From CAWJMD01 sp963843835 (GTDB taxonomy: Bacteria; Actinomycetota; Actinomycetes; Actinomycetales; CAWJMD01), in contig CAWJMD010000001.1 of NCBI GenBank assembly GCA_963843835.1, positions 620,001 through 684,000 on the forward strand: a stretch of 64,000 bases of DNA. The letters run 5' to 3'. The notes beneath the pieces are model-generated. The model did not search any database. It was not told the origin of the DNA and worked only from the letters and a program-made list of their open reading frames with translations. A program made the translations under genes and the position numbers. Numbering within the stretch: position 1 is the stretch's first letter; the number at the start of each line of letters is the position of its first letter. Of the stretch, positions 1-7,403 are shown piece after piece.

Positions 1-1118
<1,118 letters not shown>

Positions 1119-1159
1119 TCCGGTCCTGAAGCCCCGGCCCCGCCGAGGCCGAGCACACG

Positions 1160-1197
1160 ACGGAGGGCGGTTCCCCCACAGGGGGCCGCCCTCCGTC
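1160..1197 (+). terminator. Intrinsic terminator hairpin of groEL
   Basis: CGGAGGGCGG (1161-1170) pairs with CCGCCCTCCG (1186-1195), and CCCCC (1173-1177) pairs with GGGGG (1181-1185) around an ACA loop. No U-tract follows, as is usual in high-GC actinobacteria. Confidence 0.8.
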
Positions 1198-1251
1198 GCG
1201 TTCCCGGCGCGTCTCACCATCCGGTCACCTGCCCGGATCGCCAGTCCGCCC

Positions 1252-1359
1252 TGTCCACACGCTGTGCATTGCGCCGGTCCACAGGCGGTGGTGAGGCGCC
1301 GGGGCCGCGACGGCCCCTCGCTCCACAGGCCGTCCACAGAGCCGTCCACAGGCTGTGGG
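1252..1359. repeat. Cluster of TCCACA boxes, DnaA-box-like
   Basis: Five TCCACA cores on the + strand end at 1259, 1283, 1327, 1338 and 1350, and a degenerate CCACA lies on the - strand near 1355. The best match to the actinobacterial DnaA box TTGTCCACA is CTGTCCACA at 1251-1259; the others carry CGGTCCACA or CCGTCCACA. The cluster is in non-coding DNA between the groEL terminator and the hairpin series. It could titrate DnaA or bind another protein; no replication gene is nearby. Confidence 0.45.
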
Positions 1360-1460
1360 CCACCGCGGTCGCGCAGCGACCGGGAACTTCTCGAGAACCC
1401 TTGCGCCCGTGGCGGTTACAGCGATAGACATCTCCCACGCCAGTTCGACGGCGCGGCCCG

Positions 1461-1752
1461 GCCGGTGGGGAGACCCACCGGCAGGAAAGCGTAGGAGAGA
1501 GGGCGGACCGGTCGGGGAACCGACGGGCCGCACCACGCGGGGCAACCTGCGAGGCGGCGCCGATGACGCGGCGCCGGGCCCGGCAGGACCCGGTCGGGCG
1601 GGGTTCCCGAACGGGTGTCCCGGTCACCTCGGTGACCGGATGGCCTGCACGGGCGGGCGTCGTCCCGCTGCTCTCGAGGTCCGGTTCGCCGGCCACGGGC
1701 GCGACCACCGCGCAATCGAGGCCCCTCCATCTCATACATGGAGGGGCCTCGA
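1461..1752 (+). ncRNA. Candidate structured RNA with several tetraloop hairpins
   Basis: In order on the + strand I see: a perfect 9-bp stem with GAGA loop (1461-1482); a stem with GGAA loop (core 1511-1524, weaker outer pairs 1504-1530); a stem with GCAA loop (1536-1551); CGGCGCC paired with GGCGCCG (1554-1575); CCGGTCAC-CTCG-GTGACCGG (1620-1639); GCGGG/CCCGC (1654-1669); CCGG-TTCG-CCGG (1681-1692); and a 15-bp terminator-like hairpin (1716-1752). Three GNRA loops and one UUCG loop in 230 bases are hard to explain by base composition alone. No coding frame looks plausible. I could not match it to the ydaO/c-di-AMP riboswitch, T-box, RNase P RNA, tmRNA or 6S RNA. It may be an independent sRNA or the leader of the DUF4031 gene, although that gene seems to have its own leaderless promoter. 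Confidence 0.4.
1716..1752 (+). terminator. Perfect 15-bp hairpin terminator
   Basis: The arm TCGAGGCCCCTCCAT (1716-1730), a 7-nt loop, then the exact reverse complement (1738-1752). It lies 50 bases before the DUF4031 start and far beyond the groEL terminator, so it should end a separate transcript reading through 1400-1716. Confidence 0.65.
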
Positions 1753-1789
1753 CCCATTCCCGGACACGTTGACGGAGCGCCGCCCGACC

Positions 1790-1795
1790 TAGGCT
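1790..1795 (+). promoter_or_regulatory. -10 box TAGGCT of a leaderless transcript
   Basis: TAGGCT is followed by exactly 6 nt and the ATG at 1802, placing transcription start at or near the first base of the codon. No Shine-Dalgarno is present. Confidence 0.6.
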
Positions 1796-1801
1796 GGCGC
1801 C

Positions 1802-2575
1802 ATGGCCGTCCTGATCGACCCCCCGCGGTGGCCCGCGCACGGTCGCGTCTGGAGCCACCTGACCAGCGACGCCTCCCTCGACGAGCTGCACGCCTTCGCG
1901 GGAGCCGCAGGCATCCCCCGACGCGCCTTCGAGGGCGACCACTACGACGTGCCCGCCGAGATGTACCGCCAGGCGGTGGCTGCCGGGGCCGAGGAGGTCG
2001 AGGGTCGCGAGCTCCTGCGCCGCCTGGTCGGCGCGGGGCTGCGGGTGCCCAAGCGCCGCGGTGAACGCGTCCTGGCCAGCGACAGGCTCGAGGGAGGTGA
2101 GCTGCCGGGTCCCTACGCGGTCGACCTCGTCGCGTCCGTGCTCGACGTCCCCGGGACGGGCTCGGTCGCGGCGTGGGCGCTCGTCGCCGACGAGGACGGC
2201 AAGGTGCTGCTCGCCGCCGCGGGTGCAGGGCGGTGGGCGCTCCCGGGCGGACCCCTGGTGGTCGGGGAGACGGTCGACGAGAGCCTCCGGCGTGCGCTGG
2301 AGCCGACCGGTGTGCGGCCGACCGGGCCGGCACGTCCCCTCGGCTACCGTCGGCTCCGGCCTCTCGGCCCGCCCGGCCCCACGACCGGCTCCGGGACCGG
2401 TTCCGAGTGGTCGTACCAGGTGCTCCTCGCCCTGACGGGAGCGGGAGCGTCCACCCGGGGCTCCACCTGGCACGCTCCGGCGGACGCGGTGCGCGTGCTG
2501 GGCGCGGCCCCGCTCGGCCCCCTCCTTGCCCACGCCGTGGGCGTGACGTGGTCCGGCGGAGGAGCGCCGCGGTGA
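1802..2575 (+). CDS. DUF4031 protein with a degenerate Nudix-like C-terminal domain
   Basis: 257 aa. Residues 1-88 match the DUF4031 pattern (MAVLIDPPRWPAHGRVWSHL at the start, then DHYDVP and a KRRGE end). From about residue 120 a second domain looks Nudix-like: ADEDGKVLL, WALPGGPLVVGE, and an arginine followed by TGV. In the Nudix box G-x5-E is kept, but the glutamates of REUxEExGU are replaced (RALEPTGV, also one residue short), so hydrolase activity is doubtful. The start codon follows a TAGGCT -10 box without a ribosome site. The stop overlaps the GTG of the mocA-like gene by GTGA, suggesting one transcript. Biochemical function is unknown. Confidence 0.8.
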   Translation: MAVLIDPPRWPAHGRVWSHLTSDASLDELHAFAGAAGIPRRAFEGDHYDVPAEMYRQAVAAGAEEVEGRELLRRLVGAGLRVPKRRGERVLASDRLEGGELPGPYAVDLVASVLDVPGTGSVAAWALVADEDGKVLLAAAGAGRWALPGGPLVVGETVDESLRRALEPTGVRPTGPARPLGYRRLRPLGPPGPTTGSGTGSEWSYQVLLALTGAGASTRGSTWHAPADAVRVLGAAPLGPLLAHAVGVTWSGGGAPR

Positions 2576-3294
2576 CGAGCTACCGCGACGGCGGTCGCCT
2601 CGCTGGCATCCCCCCGCCCGCCCCCCCGCCGGGGACGTTCGCCGGTCTCGTCCTGGCCGCGGGGTCGGGGACCCGGATGGGCGGCCCCAAGGCGCTGGTG
2701 CGCGACCGCTGGGGCGTGCCGTGGGTGCGCACGCGCGCCCAGACCCTGCTGGATGCCGGGTGCCGGCCTGTGCACGTGACGGTCGGCGCCGAGGCGTCGA
2801 TGGTGCGTGACACCCTCCCGCGCAAGGTCGGCGCCGTCGTCGTGGAGGACTGGACGGAGGGCATGGGCGCCTCGCTTCGGGCCGGGCTGCGCAGCTTGGC
2901 ATCACTGGGTCCCCAGGTGCAGGCGGCGGTGGTTGCCGTGGTGGACACGCCCGGCCTGTCCGTCGAGGTGGTCCGCGCGGTGCTGGAGGCGGCGGTCGCC
3001 GCGGCCGACGGGACCACGCTGCACGGTGCACTCGCCCAGGCCACCTACGGCGGCGTACCCGGGCACCCGGTGCTGCTCGGTCGGAACCACTGGGTCGGGG
3101 TGATCGACACCGCCGTCGGGGACGTCGGCGCACGCGCGTACCTGGCGTCCCAGAACGTCCGCCGCATCGAGCTCGGCGACGTCGCCGACGGAGCTGACAT
3201 CGACACGCCGGAGGACTTCGTCCACTACGAGCACGACGCGCGACGTGGCGCCGGGTCCACACCGCCCCTGCCGCACCGTCGACGGCCTTCGTAG
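2572..3294 (+). CDS. MocA/MobA-like molybdopterin nucleotidyltransferase
   Basis: 240 aa; the GTG at 2572 overlaps the preceding TGA. The protein opens with a proline-rich linker and then the nucleotide-binding signature LVLAAGSGTRMGGPKAL (about residues 24-40) of the NTP-transferase family that adds CMP or GMP to molybdopterin. VVAVVDTPGLSVEVV and GVPGHPVLLGRNHW are typical of the MocA/CoxI-associated branch (usual size about 190-240 aa). Given the downstream molybdenum hydroxylase operon, the likely product is molybdopterin cytosine dinucleotide, the form used by CO dehydrogenase and xanthine-dehydrogenase-type enzymes. That specificity is inferred from context; a MobA-type GTP enzyme is the alternative. 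It is translationally coupled to the DUF4031 gene. Confidence 0.8.
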   Translation: MTSYRDGGRLAGIPPPAPPPGTFAGLVLAAGSGTRMGGPKALVRDRWGVPWVRTRAQTLLDAGCRPVHVTVGAEASMVRDTLPRKVGAVVVEDWTEGMGASLRAGLRSLASLGPQVQAAVVAVVDTPGLSVEVVRAVLEAAVAAADGTTLHGALAQATYGGVPGHPVLLGRNHWVGVIDTAVGDVGARAYLASQNVRRIELGDVADGADIDTPEDFVHYEHDARRGAGSTPPLPHRRRPS

Positions 3295-3297
3295 GCT
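3292..3297 (+). promoter_or_regulatory. -10 box TAGGCT of leaderless moaE
   Basis: TAGGCT, then 6 nt, then the moaE ATG at 3304. It overlaps the TAG stop of the mocA-like gene. Confidence 0.6.
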
Positions 3298-3303
3298 GAC
3301 CCC

Positions 3304-3816
3304 ATGACCCGTCCTCAGCCCGACGCGCTCCACCCGGCCGTGGGGGCCACCACGCCGACGCGTGAACCCGACGCGTCACGGCTGCGGGCGCCCGCCCGCC
3401 GGGTCGTGCTGGCCGCCGTCGGCGACGCCGTGCTCGACCTGGACCAGCACGCGGCGCTCGTCATCGACCCGGCGGCAGGGGCGGTGGTGACGTTCGCCGG
3501 TGTCGTCCGCGACCACGACCACGGCCGCGAGGTCGTGTCGATCGAGTACGTCGCGCACCCCAGCGCCCAGGACCTCGTCCGTGAGGTGGCGGCCGAGGTC
3601 GTGGCCCGGCACCCGGTCGACGCGCTCGCGGTCAGCCACCGGATCGGGGAGCTCGGCGTCGGCGACGTCGCGCTCGCGGTCGCGGTGTCCGCCGCGCACC
3701 GGCAGGAGGCGTTCGCGGCCGCGTCCGACGTGGTGGAGACCGTCAAGCACCGCCTGCCGGTCTGGAAGCGCCAGGTGTTCCCGGACGGCACCGACGAGTG
3801 GGTCGACTGCCCCTGA
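3304..3816 (+). CDS. moaE: Molybdopterin synthase catalytic (large) subunit MoaE
   Basis: 170 aa. MoaE transfers sulfur from thiocarboxylated MoaD to precursor Z (cPMP), making the dithiolene of molybdopterin. Family motifs are clear: FAGVVRDHDHGREVVSIEY, SHRIGELGVGDVALAVAV, AAHRQEAF, and the active-site region VKHRLPVWKRQVFPDG with its lysines. About 40 extra residues precede the usual start of the fold; the ATG is nevertheless supported by a TAGGCT -10 box 6 nt upstream. It runs convergent to moaD with a 29-bp gap, so the two subunits of the same enzyme are made from opposing transcripts. Confidence in identity is high. Confidence 0.95.
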   Translation: MTRPQPDALHPAVGATTPTREPDASRLRAPARRVVLAAVGDAVLDLDQHAALVIDPAAGAVVTFAGVVRDHDHGREVVSIEYVAHPSAQDLVREVAAEVVARHPVDALAVSHRIGELGVGDVALAVAVSAAHRQEAFAAASDVVETVKHRLPVWKRQVFPDGTDEWVDCP

Positions 3817-3845
3817 CGACCCGGGCCGGTCGGCCGGTCAGCCGG

Positions 3846-4106
3846 TCAGCCCCCGGCGAAGGGCGGTAGCACGTCCACGCAGAGCACGCCGTCGAGGGGG
3901 CGTTCCGGCTCCCGTGCGGCGACGCCGTCGAGCAGCAGTCCCGCCACGCCCAGCACCGGCACGAGTCGTGGGTGCCGGCGGCCGAGGGTCTCCCGCAGCG
4001 CGGAGACGTCCGCGCCGGCAGGCAGCTCGACGGTCTCGTCGTGGACTCCCGCGGCCGCGGCGGCACCGGCGAAGTACCGCACGGTGAGCCGGTTCACACC
4101 GGTCAC
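3846..4106 (-). CDS. moaD: Molybdopterin synthase sulfur-carrier subunit MoaD
   Basis: 86 aa, beta-grasp ubiquitin-like fold. It ends in VDVLPPFAGG, the mandatory Gly-Gly tail that is adenylated and thiocarboxylated, and contains NRLTVRYFAGAAAAAG and LLLDG typical of MoaD. I place the start at the GTG at 4106, two bases after the moaA stop; a longer frame up to 4205 would overlap moaA. The tight spacing implies cotranscription with, and translational coupling to, moaA. Partner: the MoaE encoded convergently next door. Confidence 0.92.
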   Translation of the reverse strand: MTGVNRLTVRYFAGAAAAAGVHDETVELPAGADVSALRETLGRRHPRLVPVLGVAGLLLDGVAAREPERPLDGVLCVDVLPPFAGG

Positions 4107-4108
4107 GT

Positions 4109-5206
4109 TCAGCCCCCGATCGCGCTCATCGGGCGCTCGGGCTGGACGAACCCCTCGTCGTCGATGCCGTGCCCGGCCCGCTTGCCCCACATGGCCAGGC
4201 GCCATACGTCGGCGACCTCCACGTCGTCGGCGCCGGACCTGAGCATGCCCCGCAGATCGGTCTCGCCCCGGGCGAACAGGCAGTCACGCATCTGGCCGTC
4301 GGCGGTCAGGCGCGTGCGGTTGCAGTCCCCGCAGAAGTTTCGGGTGACCGACGCGATGATGCCGACCGTGCCGGCCGGGTGGTCGTCGCCGGCCGCGACG
4401 GCGAACCGCTCGGCCGGCGCCGATCCGCGCTGGGAGGACGGCTCAGCGGTCAGGCGGAAGTGACGCTGGAGGGTGGCGAGCACCTCGTCGGCGGTCACCA
4501 TCTCGCTGCGCTGCCAGGCACCCTGCGCGTCCAGCGGCATCTGCTCGATGATCCGCAGCTCGAACCCGTTGCGGAGGGCCCACTCGAGCAGCACGGGCGC
4601 CTCGTCGTCGTTGACGCCGCGCAGCAGCACCGCGTTGATCTTGATGGGCGACATCCCGACCGCGCGGGCGGCCTCCAGGCCGGCGATCACGTCCGCGTGG
4701 CGGTCGCGCCGAGTGATGCGGAGGAAGCGCTCGGGGTCGAGCGTGTCCAGCGAGACGTTCACCCGGTGCAGCCCTGCGGCTGCCAGCCCTGCCGCGCGCC
4801 TGGCCAACCCCAGTCCGTTGGTGGTCAACGACGTCTCCACGACCCCGTCGTCCGGGGTCCGCAGGTGGGACGTGGCGGAGAGGATGGCCTCCAGGCCCTT
4901 GCGCAGCAGCGGCTCACCGCCCGTGAACCGGACCTCGTCGACGCCCAGGTGCTGGACCGCGATCGTCACCAGCCGGACGACCTCCTCGTCCGACAGGGCC
5001 TGGTCACCGGGCATCCACTCGAGGCCCTCCTCCGGCATGCAGTAGCTGCAGCGCAGGTTGCACTTGTCGGTGAGGGACACCCGCAGGTCCGTCGCGACCC
5101 GGCCGTACCGGTCGACGAGGCGGGGGTCGTCGGGCCTCGGTGAGCCCGGTCGCGTGAGCAGGCTCGACGGGGGAGGTCCCGGCATGCCCAGCGCGACGAC
5201 GTTCAC
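4109..5206 (-). CDS. moaA: GTP 3',8-cyclase MoaA
   Basis: 365 aa radical-SAM enzyme that converts GTP to 3',8-cyclo-GTP in the first committed step of molybdenum cofactor synthesis. The radical-SAM cluster motif CNLRCSYC lies at C49, C53 and C56; the second, GTP-binding [4Fe-4S] site is the C-terminal FCGDCNRTRLTADGQMRDC (about residues 288-307). GGEPLLRKG is the SAM-contacting GGEP motif. The start is GTG, preceded both by a GAGGAG sequence and by a TAGGCT -10 box 6 nt upstream, so it may be leaderless. It is divergent from the moxR-like gene and cotranscribed with moaD. moaC, mog and moeA are not in the window. Confidence 0.97.
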   Translation of the reverse strand: MNVVALGMPGPPPSSLLTRPGSPRPDDPRLVDRYGRVATDLRVSLTDKCNLRCSYCMPEEGLEWMPGDQALSDEEVVRLVTIAVQHLGVDEVRFTGGEPLLRKGLEAILSATSHLRTPDDGVVETSLTTNGLGLARRAAGLAAAGLHRVNVSLDTLDPERFLRITRRDRHADVIAGLEAARAVGMSPIKINAVLLRGVNDDEAPVLLEWALRNGFELRIIEQMPLDAQGAWQRSEMVTADEVLATLQRHFRLTAEPSSQRGSAPAERFAVAAGDDHPAGTVGIIASVTRNFCGDCNRTRLTADGQMRDCLFARGETDLRGMLRSGADDVEVADVWRLAMWGKRAGHGIDDEGFVQPERPMSAIGG

Positions 5207-5212
5207 CTCCTC

Positions 5213-5218
5213 AGCCTA
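5213..5218 (-). promoter_or_regulatory. -10 box TAGGCT for moaA-moaD
   Basis: Reading the - strand, TAGGCT is followed by GAGGAG (6 nt) and the moaA GTG at 5206. Confidence 0.55.
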
Positions 5219-5260
5219 CGTCGGGAGCCGGGCGGGTGGCTCGGCGAGTCGCGGACCCCG

Positions 5261-5266
5261 CAAGAT
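5261..5266 (+). promoter_or_regulatory. -10-like CAAGAT of the moxR gene
   Basis: CAAGAT, then GGGGTC (6 nt), then the ATG at 5273. Same spacing as the other leaderless starts, weaker hexamer. Confidence 0.45.
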
Positions 5267-5272
5267 GGGGTC

Positions 5273-6163
5273 ATGCAGCGCACCGTCGCCGACCTGGCGT
5301 CCGACCTGGCCGGCACCGGCTACCTCGCCGACGAGGGGCTGGCGACGGTGGCGTGGCTCGCCGTCGAGATGCGCCGCCCGCTGCTGCTCGAGGGCGAACC
5401 GGGCACCGGCAAGACCGCCCTGGCGCAGGCGCTCGCGGAGGCACTGGGCGCCGAGCTGATCCGGCTGCAGTGCTACGAGGGCATCGACGCCTCGCAGGCG
5501 CTGTACGACTGGGACTTCTCCCGGCAGGTCCTTCACCTGCGCGCCGTCGAGGCGGCCGCGGCCGCGGGGCTGAAGCAGGCCACCGACCTCTCCGTCGACG
5601 ATGTCGAGCGGGATCTCTACACGGAGCGCTTCCTGCTCGACCGACCCGTGCTGAGGGCGCTGCGCACCCAGCCGAGCGTCCTGCTGGTCGATGAGATCGA
5701 CCGTGCCGACGACGAGTTCGAGGCGTTCCTCCTGGAGGTGCTCTCCACCGGCGCGGTGACCATCCCGGAGCTCGGGACCATCCGCGCCGAGCAGCCACCG
5801 CTGGTCGTGCTCACGTCGAACCGGACCCGCGAGGTGCACGACGCCCTGAAGCGACGGTGCCTGTACCACTGGGTCGACCACCCGTCGCTGGCGCGCGAGG
5901 TCGAGATCCTGCGCACCCGGATGCCCGGGTTGGAGCAGCGCCTGGCCGAGCAGGTCGCGTCGGCCGTGCACCGGATGCGTGACAGCGACCTGCTCAAGCC
6001 CCCGGGGGTGGCCGAGTCGCTCGACTGGGCGGCAGCGCTGGCGGCCCTGGGTGCCCGGGAGCTCGACCACGACACCGCGGCGGCGACCCTGGGTGCGGTG
6101 GTCAAGTACCGCGAGGACACCGACCGGGTCCGCGCCGACCTGGACCGGCTGCTGGCCGGCTGA
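5273..6163 (+). CDS. MoxR-family AAA+ ATPase (CoxD-like)
   Basis: 296 aa. Walker A GEPGTGKTAL at about residues 41-50, Walker B LLVDEIDRAD near 138-147, sensor-1 LTSNRTREVHDALKRRCLYHW. MoxR ATPases work with VWA-domain proteins as metal-insertion or maturation chaperones; CoxD of the CO dehydrogenase system is the well-studied relative involved in building the Mo/Cu active site. The VWA partner is the next gene, four bases downstream, and the molybdenum hydroxylase subunits follow. A generic MoxR role is certain; a specific role for this CoxL is inferred from position. Confidence 0.88.
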   Translation: MQRTVADLASDLAGTGYLADEGLATVAWLAVEMRRPLLLEGEPGTGKTALAQALAEALGAELIRLQCYEGIDASQALYDWDFSRQVLHLRAVEAAAAAGLKQATDLSVDDVERDLYTERFLLDRPVLRALRTQPSVLLVDEIDRADDEFEAFLLEVLSTGAVTIPELGTIRAEQPPLVVLTSNRTREVHDALKRRCLYHWVDHPSLAREVEILRTRMPGLEQRLAEQVASAVHRMRDSDLLKPPGVAESLDWAAALAALGARELDHDTAAATLGAVVKYREDTDRVRADLDRLLAG

Positions 6164-6167
6164 CTCC

Positions 6168-7292
6168 GTGACGCCTGCGCCGGAGGGCGTGACGCTCGCC
6201 CTTCTCGGCTTCGCACGGACCCTGTCGGCGGCCGGGCTGGCTGTCACGCCCGACCGGAGCCAGCGCTTCGCCGAGGCCGCGGCGCTGCTCGGCGCCGACC
6301 GGGCGACGGGCGTGTACTGGGCCGGACGGGCGACGCTGTGCAGCCAGCCCGACGACCTGCCGGTGTACGACCGGGTGTTCTCCCTCTGGTTCGCGGGACG
6401 GTTGCCGACCATGCGCCCCCGACCCGCGACCTCCCCGCCGCCGCGGACCGCCGCGTCACTCGACAGCGCGCCCGGCCAGGGGCAGCCCGACACGGACCAC
6501 GACCCCGTCCGCGCGCGCGCGTCGGGCACCGAGGTGCTGCGGCACCGGGACATCGCCGAGCTGTCCGCTGCCGAGAAGGCACGGATGGAGCGGCTCTTCG
6601 CAGGGCTGGAGCCGCGGCTCCCGCGACGCGCCACCTCCCGGAGACGGCCGGCCCCTCACGGCCAGGTCGACGCACGTGCCCTCCTGCGCGACCAGCTGCG
6701 CCGCGGTGGAGAGCTGGGGCCGCCTCGCTGGCGGCGGCGCAGTGATCGCCCGCGCCGGGTCGTGATGCTGCTCGACGTGTCCGGCTCGATGGCCCCGTAC
6801 GCGGACGCCCTGCTGCGTCTCAGTCACCTGATGGTCAGGGCGGGCGTGCGCACCGGAGGCCGCGTGGAGGTCTTCAGCATGGGGACCCGACTGACCCGGC
6901 TGACTCCCGTGCTGCGCCGGGTCAGGTCGGCGCCCGAGGCGGTGGCCGCGGCGGGCCGGGTAGTGCCGGACTGGTCGGGCGGGACGCGGCTGGGCGAGGT
7001 GCTGGCAGCCTTCGTGCGCCGGTGGGGGCGGCGCGGCGTCGCCCGCGGGGCCGTCGTGGTGATCTGCTCCGACGGCTGGGAACGGGGGGACACCGCCCTC
7101 CTGGCCGAGCAGGCGGCGCAGCTGGCCCGGTTGTCCCACCGCCTGGTGTGGGTCAACCCGCACAGCGGCAAGCGGGGGTACGAGCCCGTGCAGTCGGGGA
7201 TCGTCGCGGCGCTGCCACACCTCGACGACTTCGTGGCGGGCCACTCCCTCGCCGCCTTCTCCGAGCTCCTCGACGTGGTGGCCCGGTGCTGA
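6168..7292 (+). CDS. VWA-domain protein, CoxE family
   Basis: 374 aa from GTG at 6168, four bases after the moxR stop. The C-terminal half is a von Willebrand A domain with the metal-ion-dependent adhesion motif VVMLLDVSGSMAPYADALL (DVSGS at about residues 203-207), followed by WSGGTRLGEVL and VVVICSDGWERGD. The N-terminal half (LALLGFARTLSAAGLAVTPD, GVYWAGRATLC) matches CoxE-type proteins, joined by a proline/arginine-rich linker. It is the expected partner of the MoxR ATPase; together they would mature the molybdenum enzyme encoded downstream. Much longer upstream reading is possible in this frame but overlaps moxR and is a shadow. Confidence 0.87.
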   Translation: MTPAPEGVTLALLGFARTLSAAGLAVTPDRSQRFAEAAALLGADRATGVYWAGRATLCSQPDDLPVYDRVFSLWFAGRLPTMRPRPATSPPPRTAASLDSAPGQGQPDTDHDPVRARASGTEVLRHRDIAELSAAEKARMERLFAGLEPRLPRRATSRRRPAPHGQVDARALLRDQLRRGGELGPPRWRRRSDRPRRVVMLLDVSGSMAPYADALLRLSHLMVRAGVRTGGRVEVFSMGTRLTRLTPVLRRVRSAPEAVAAAGRVVPDWSGGTRLGEVLAAFVRRWGRRGVARGAVVVICSDGWERGDTALLAEQAAQLARLSHRLVWVNPHSGKRGYEPVQSGIVAALPHLDDFVAGHSLAAFSELLDVVARC

Positions 7293-7331
7293 CTCGGGTC
7301 CGAGTACCTATCGCTCGGCTGCGCCACGGGT

Positions 7332-7337
7332 GAGGAT
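7332..7337 (+). promoter_or_regulatory. -10-like GAGGAT upstream of the xdhC leader ORF
   Basis: GAGGAT, then GGGGGC (6 nt), then an ATG at 7344. This matches the leaderless spacing, but the ATG opens a 19-codon ORF rather than xdhC itself. Confidence 0.4.
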
Positions 7338-7343
7338 GGGGGC

Positions 7344-7403
7344 ATGACCGGCAACGAGCCCTGCGTGGTGGCGCGACCGTGTGGAGGGCCGGACCGTGCG
7401 TGA
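7344..7403 (+). CDS. Possible 19-aa leader peptide overlapping the xdhC start
   Basis: Reads MTGNEPCVVARPCGGPDRA and ends at TGA 7401-7403, overlapping the first codons of xdhC (GTG 7396). It is preceded by a -10-like box 6 nt before its ATG, as for real genes in this window, and the xdhC ribosome site lies inside it, so translation of the two could be coupled. It contains two cysteines. No homologue is known to me and it may be incidental. Confidence 0.3.
   Translation: MTGNEPCVVARPCGGPDRA

Noticed and set aside
1525..1555. T-box leader (GCACCACGCGG)
   Set aside because: The required TGGN core is absent, no stem I/specifier loop is seen, and no aminoacyl-tRNA synthetase follows.
1400..1560. 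ydaO-type c-di-AMP riboswitch
   Set aside because: GGGGAGACCC and GTAGGAG look similar at first, but the diagnostic ACCCGNCAGCTAACC segment is missing and no rpf or NlpC/P60 gene follows.
1214..3379. 721-codon open frame on the - strand across the groEL downstream region
   Set aside because: Arg/Pro-rich translation typical of non-coding high-GC DNA; it crosses two well-supported + strand genes.
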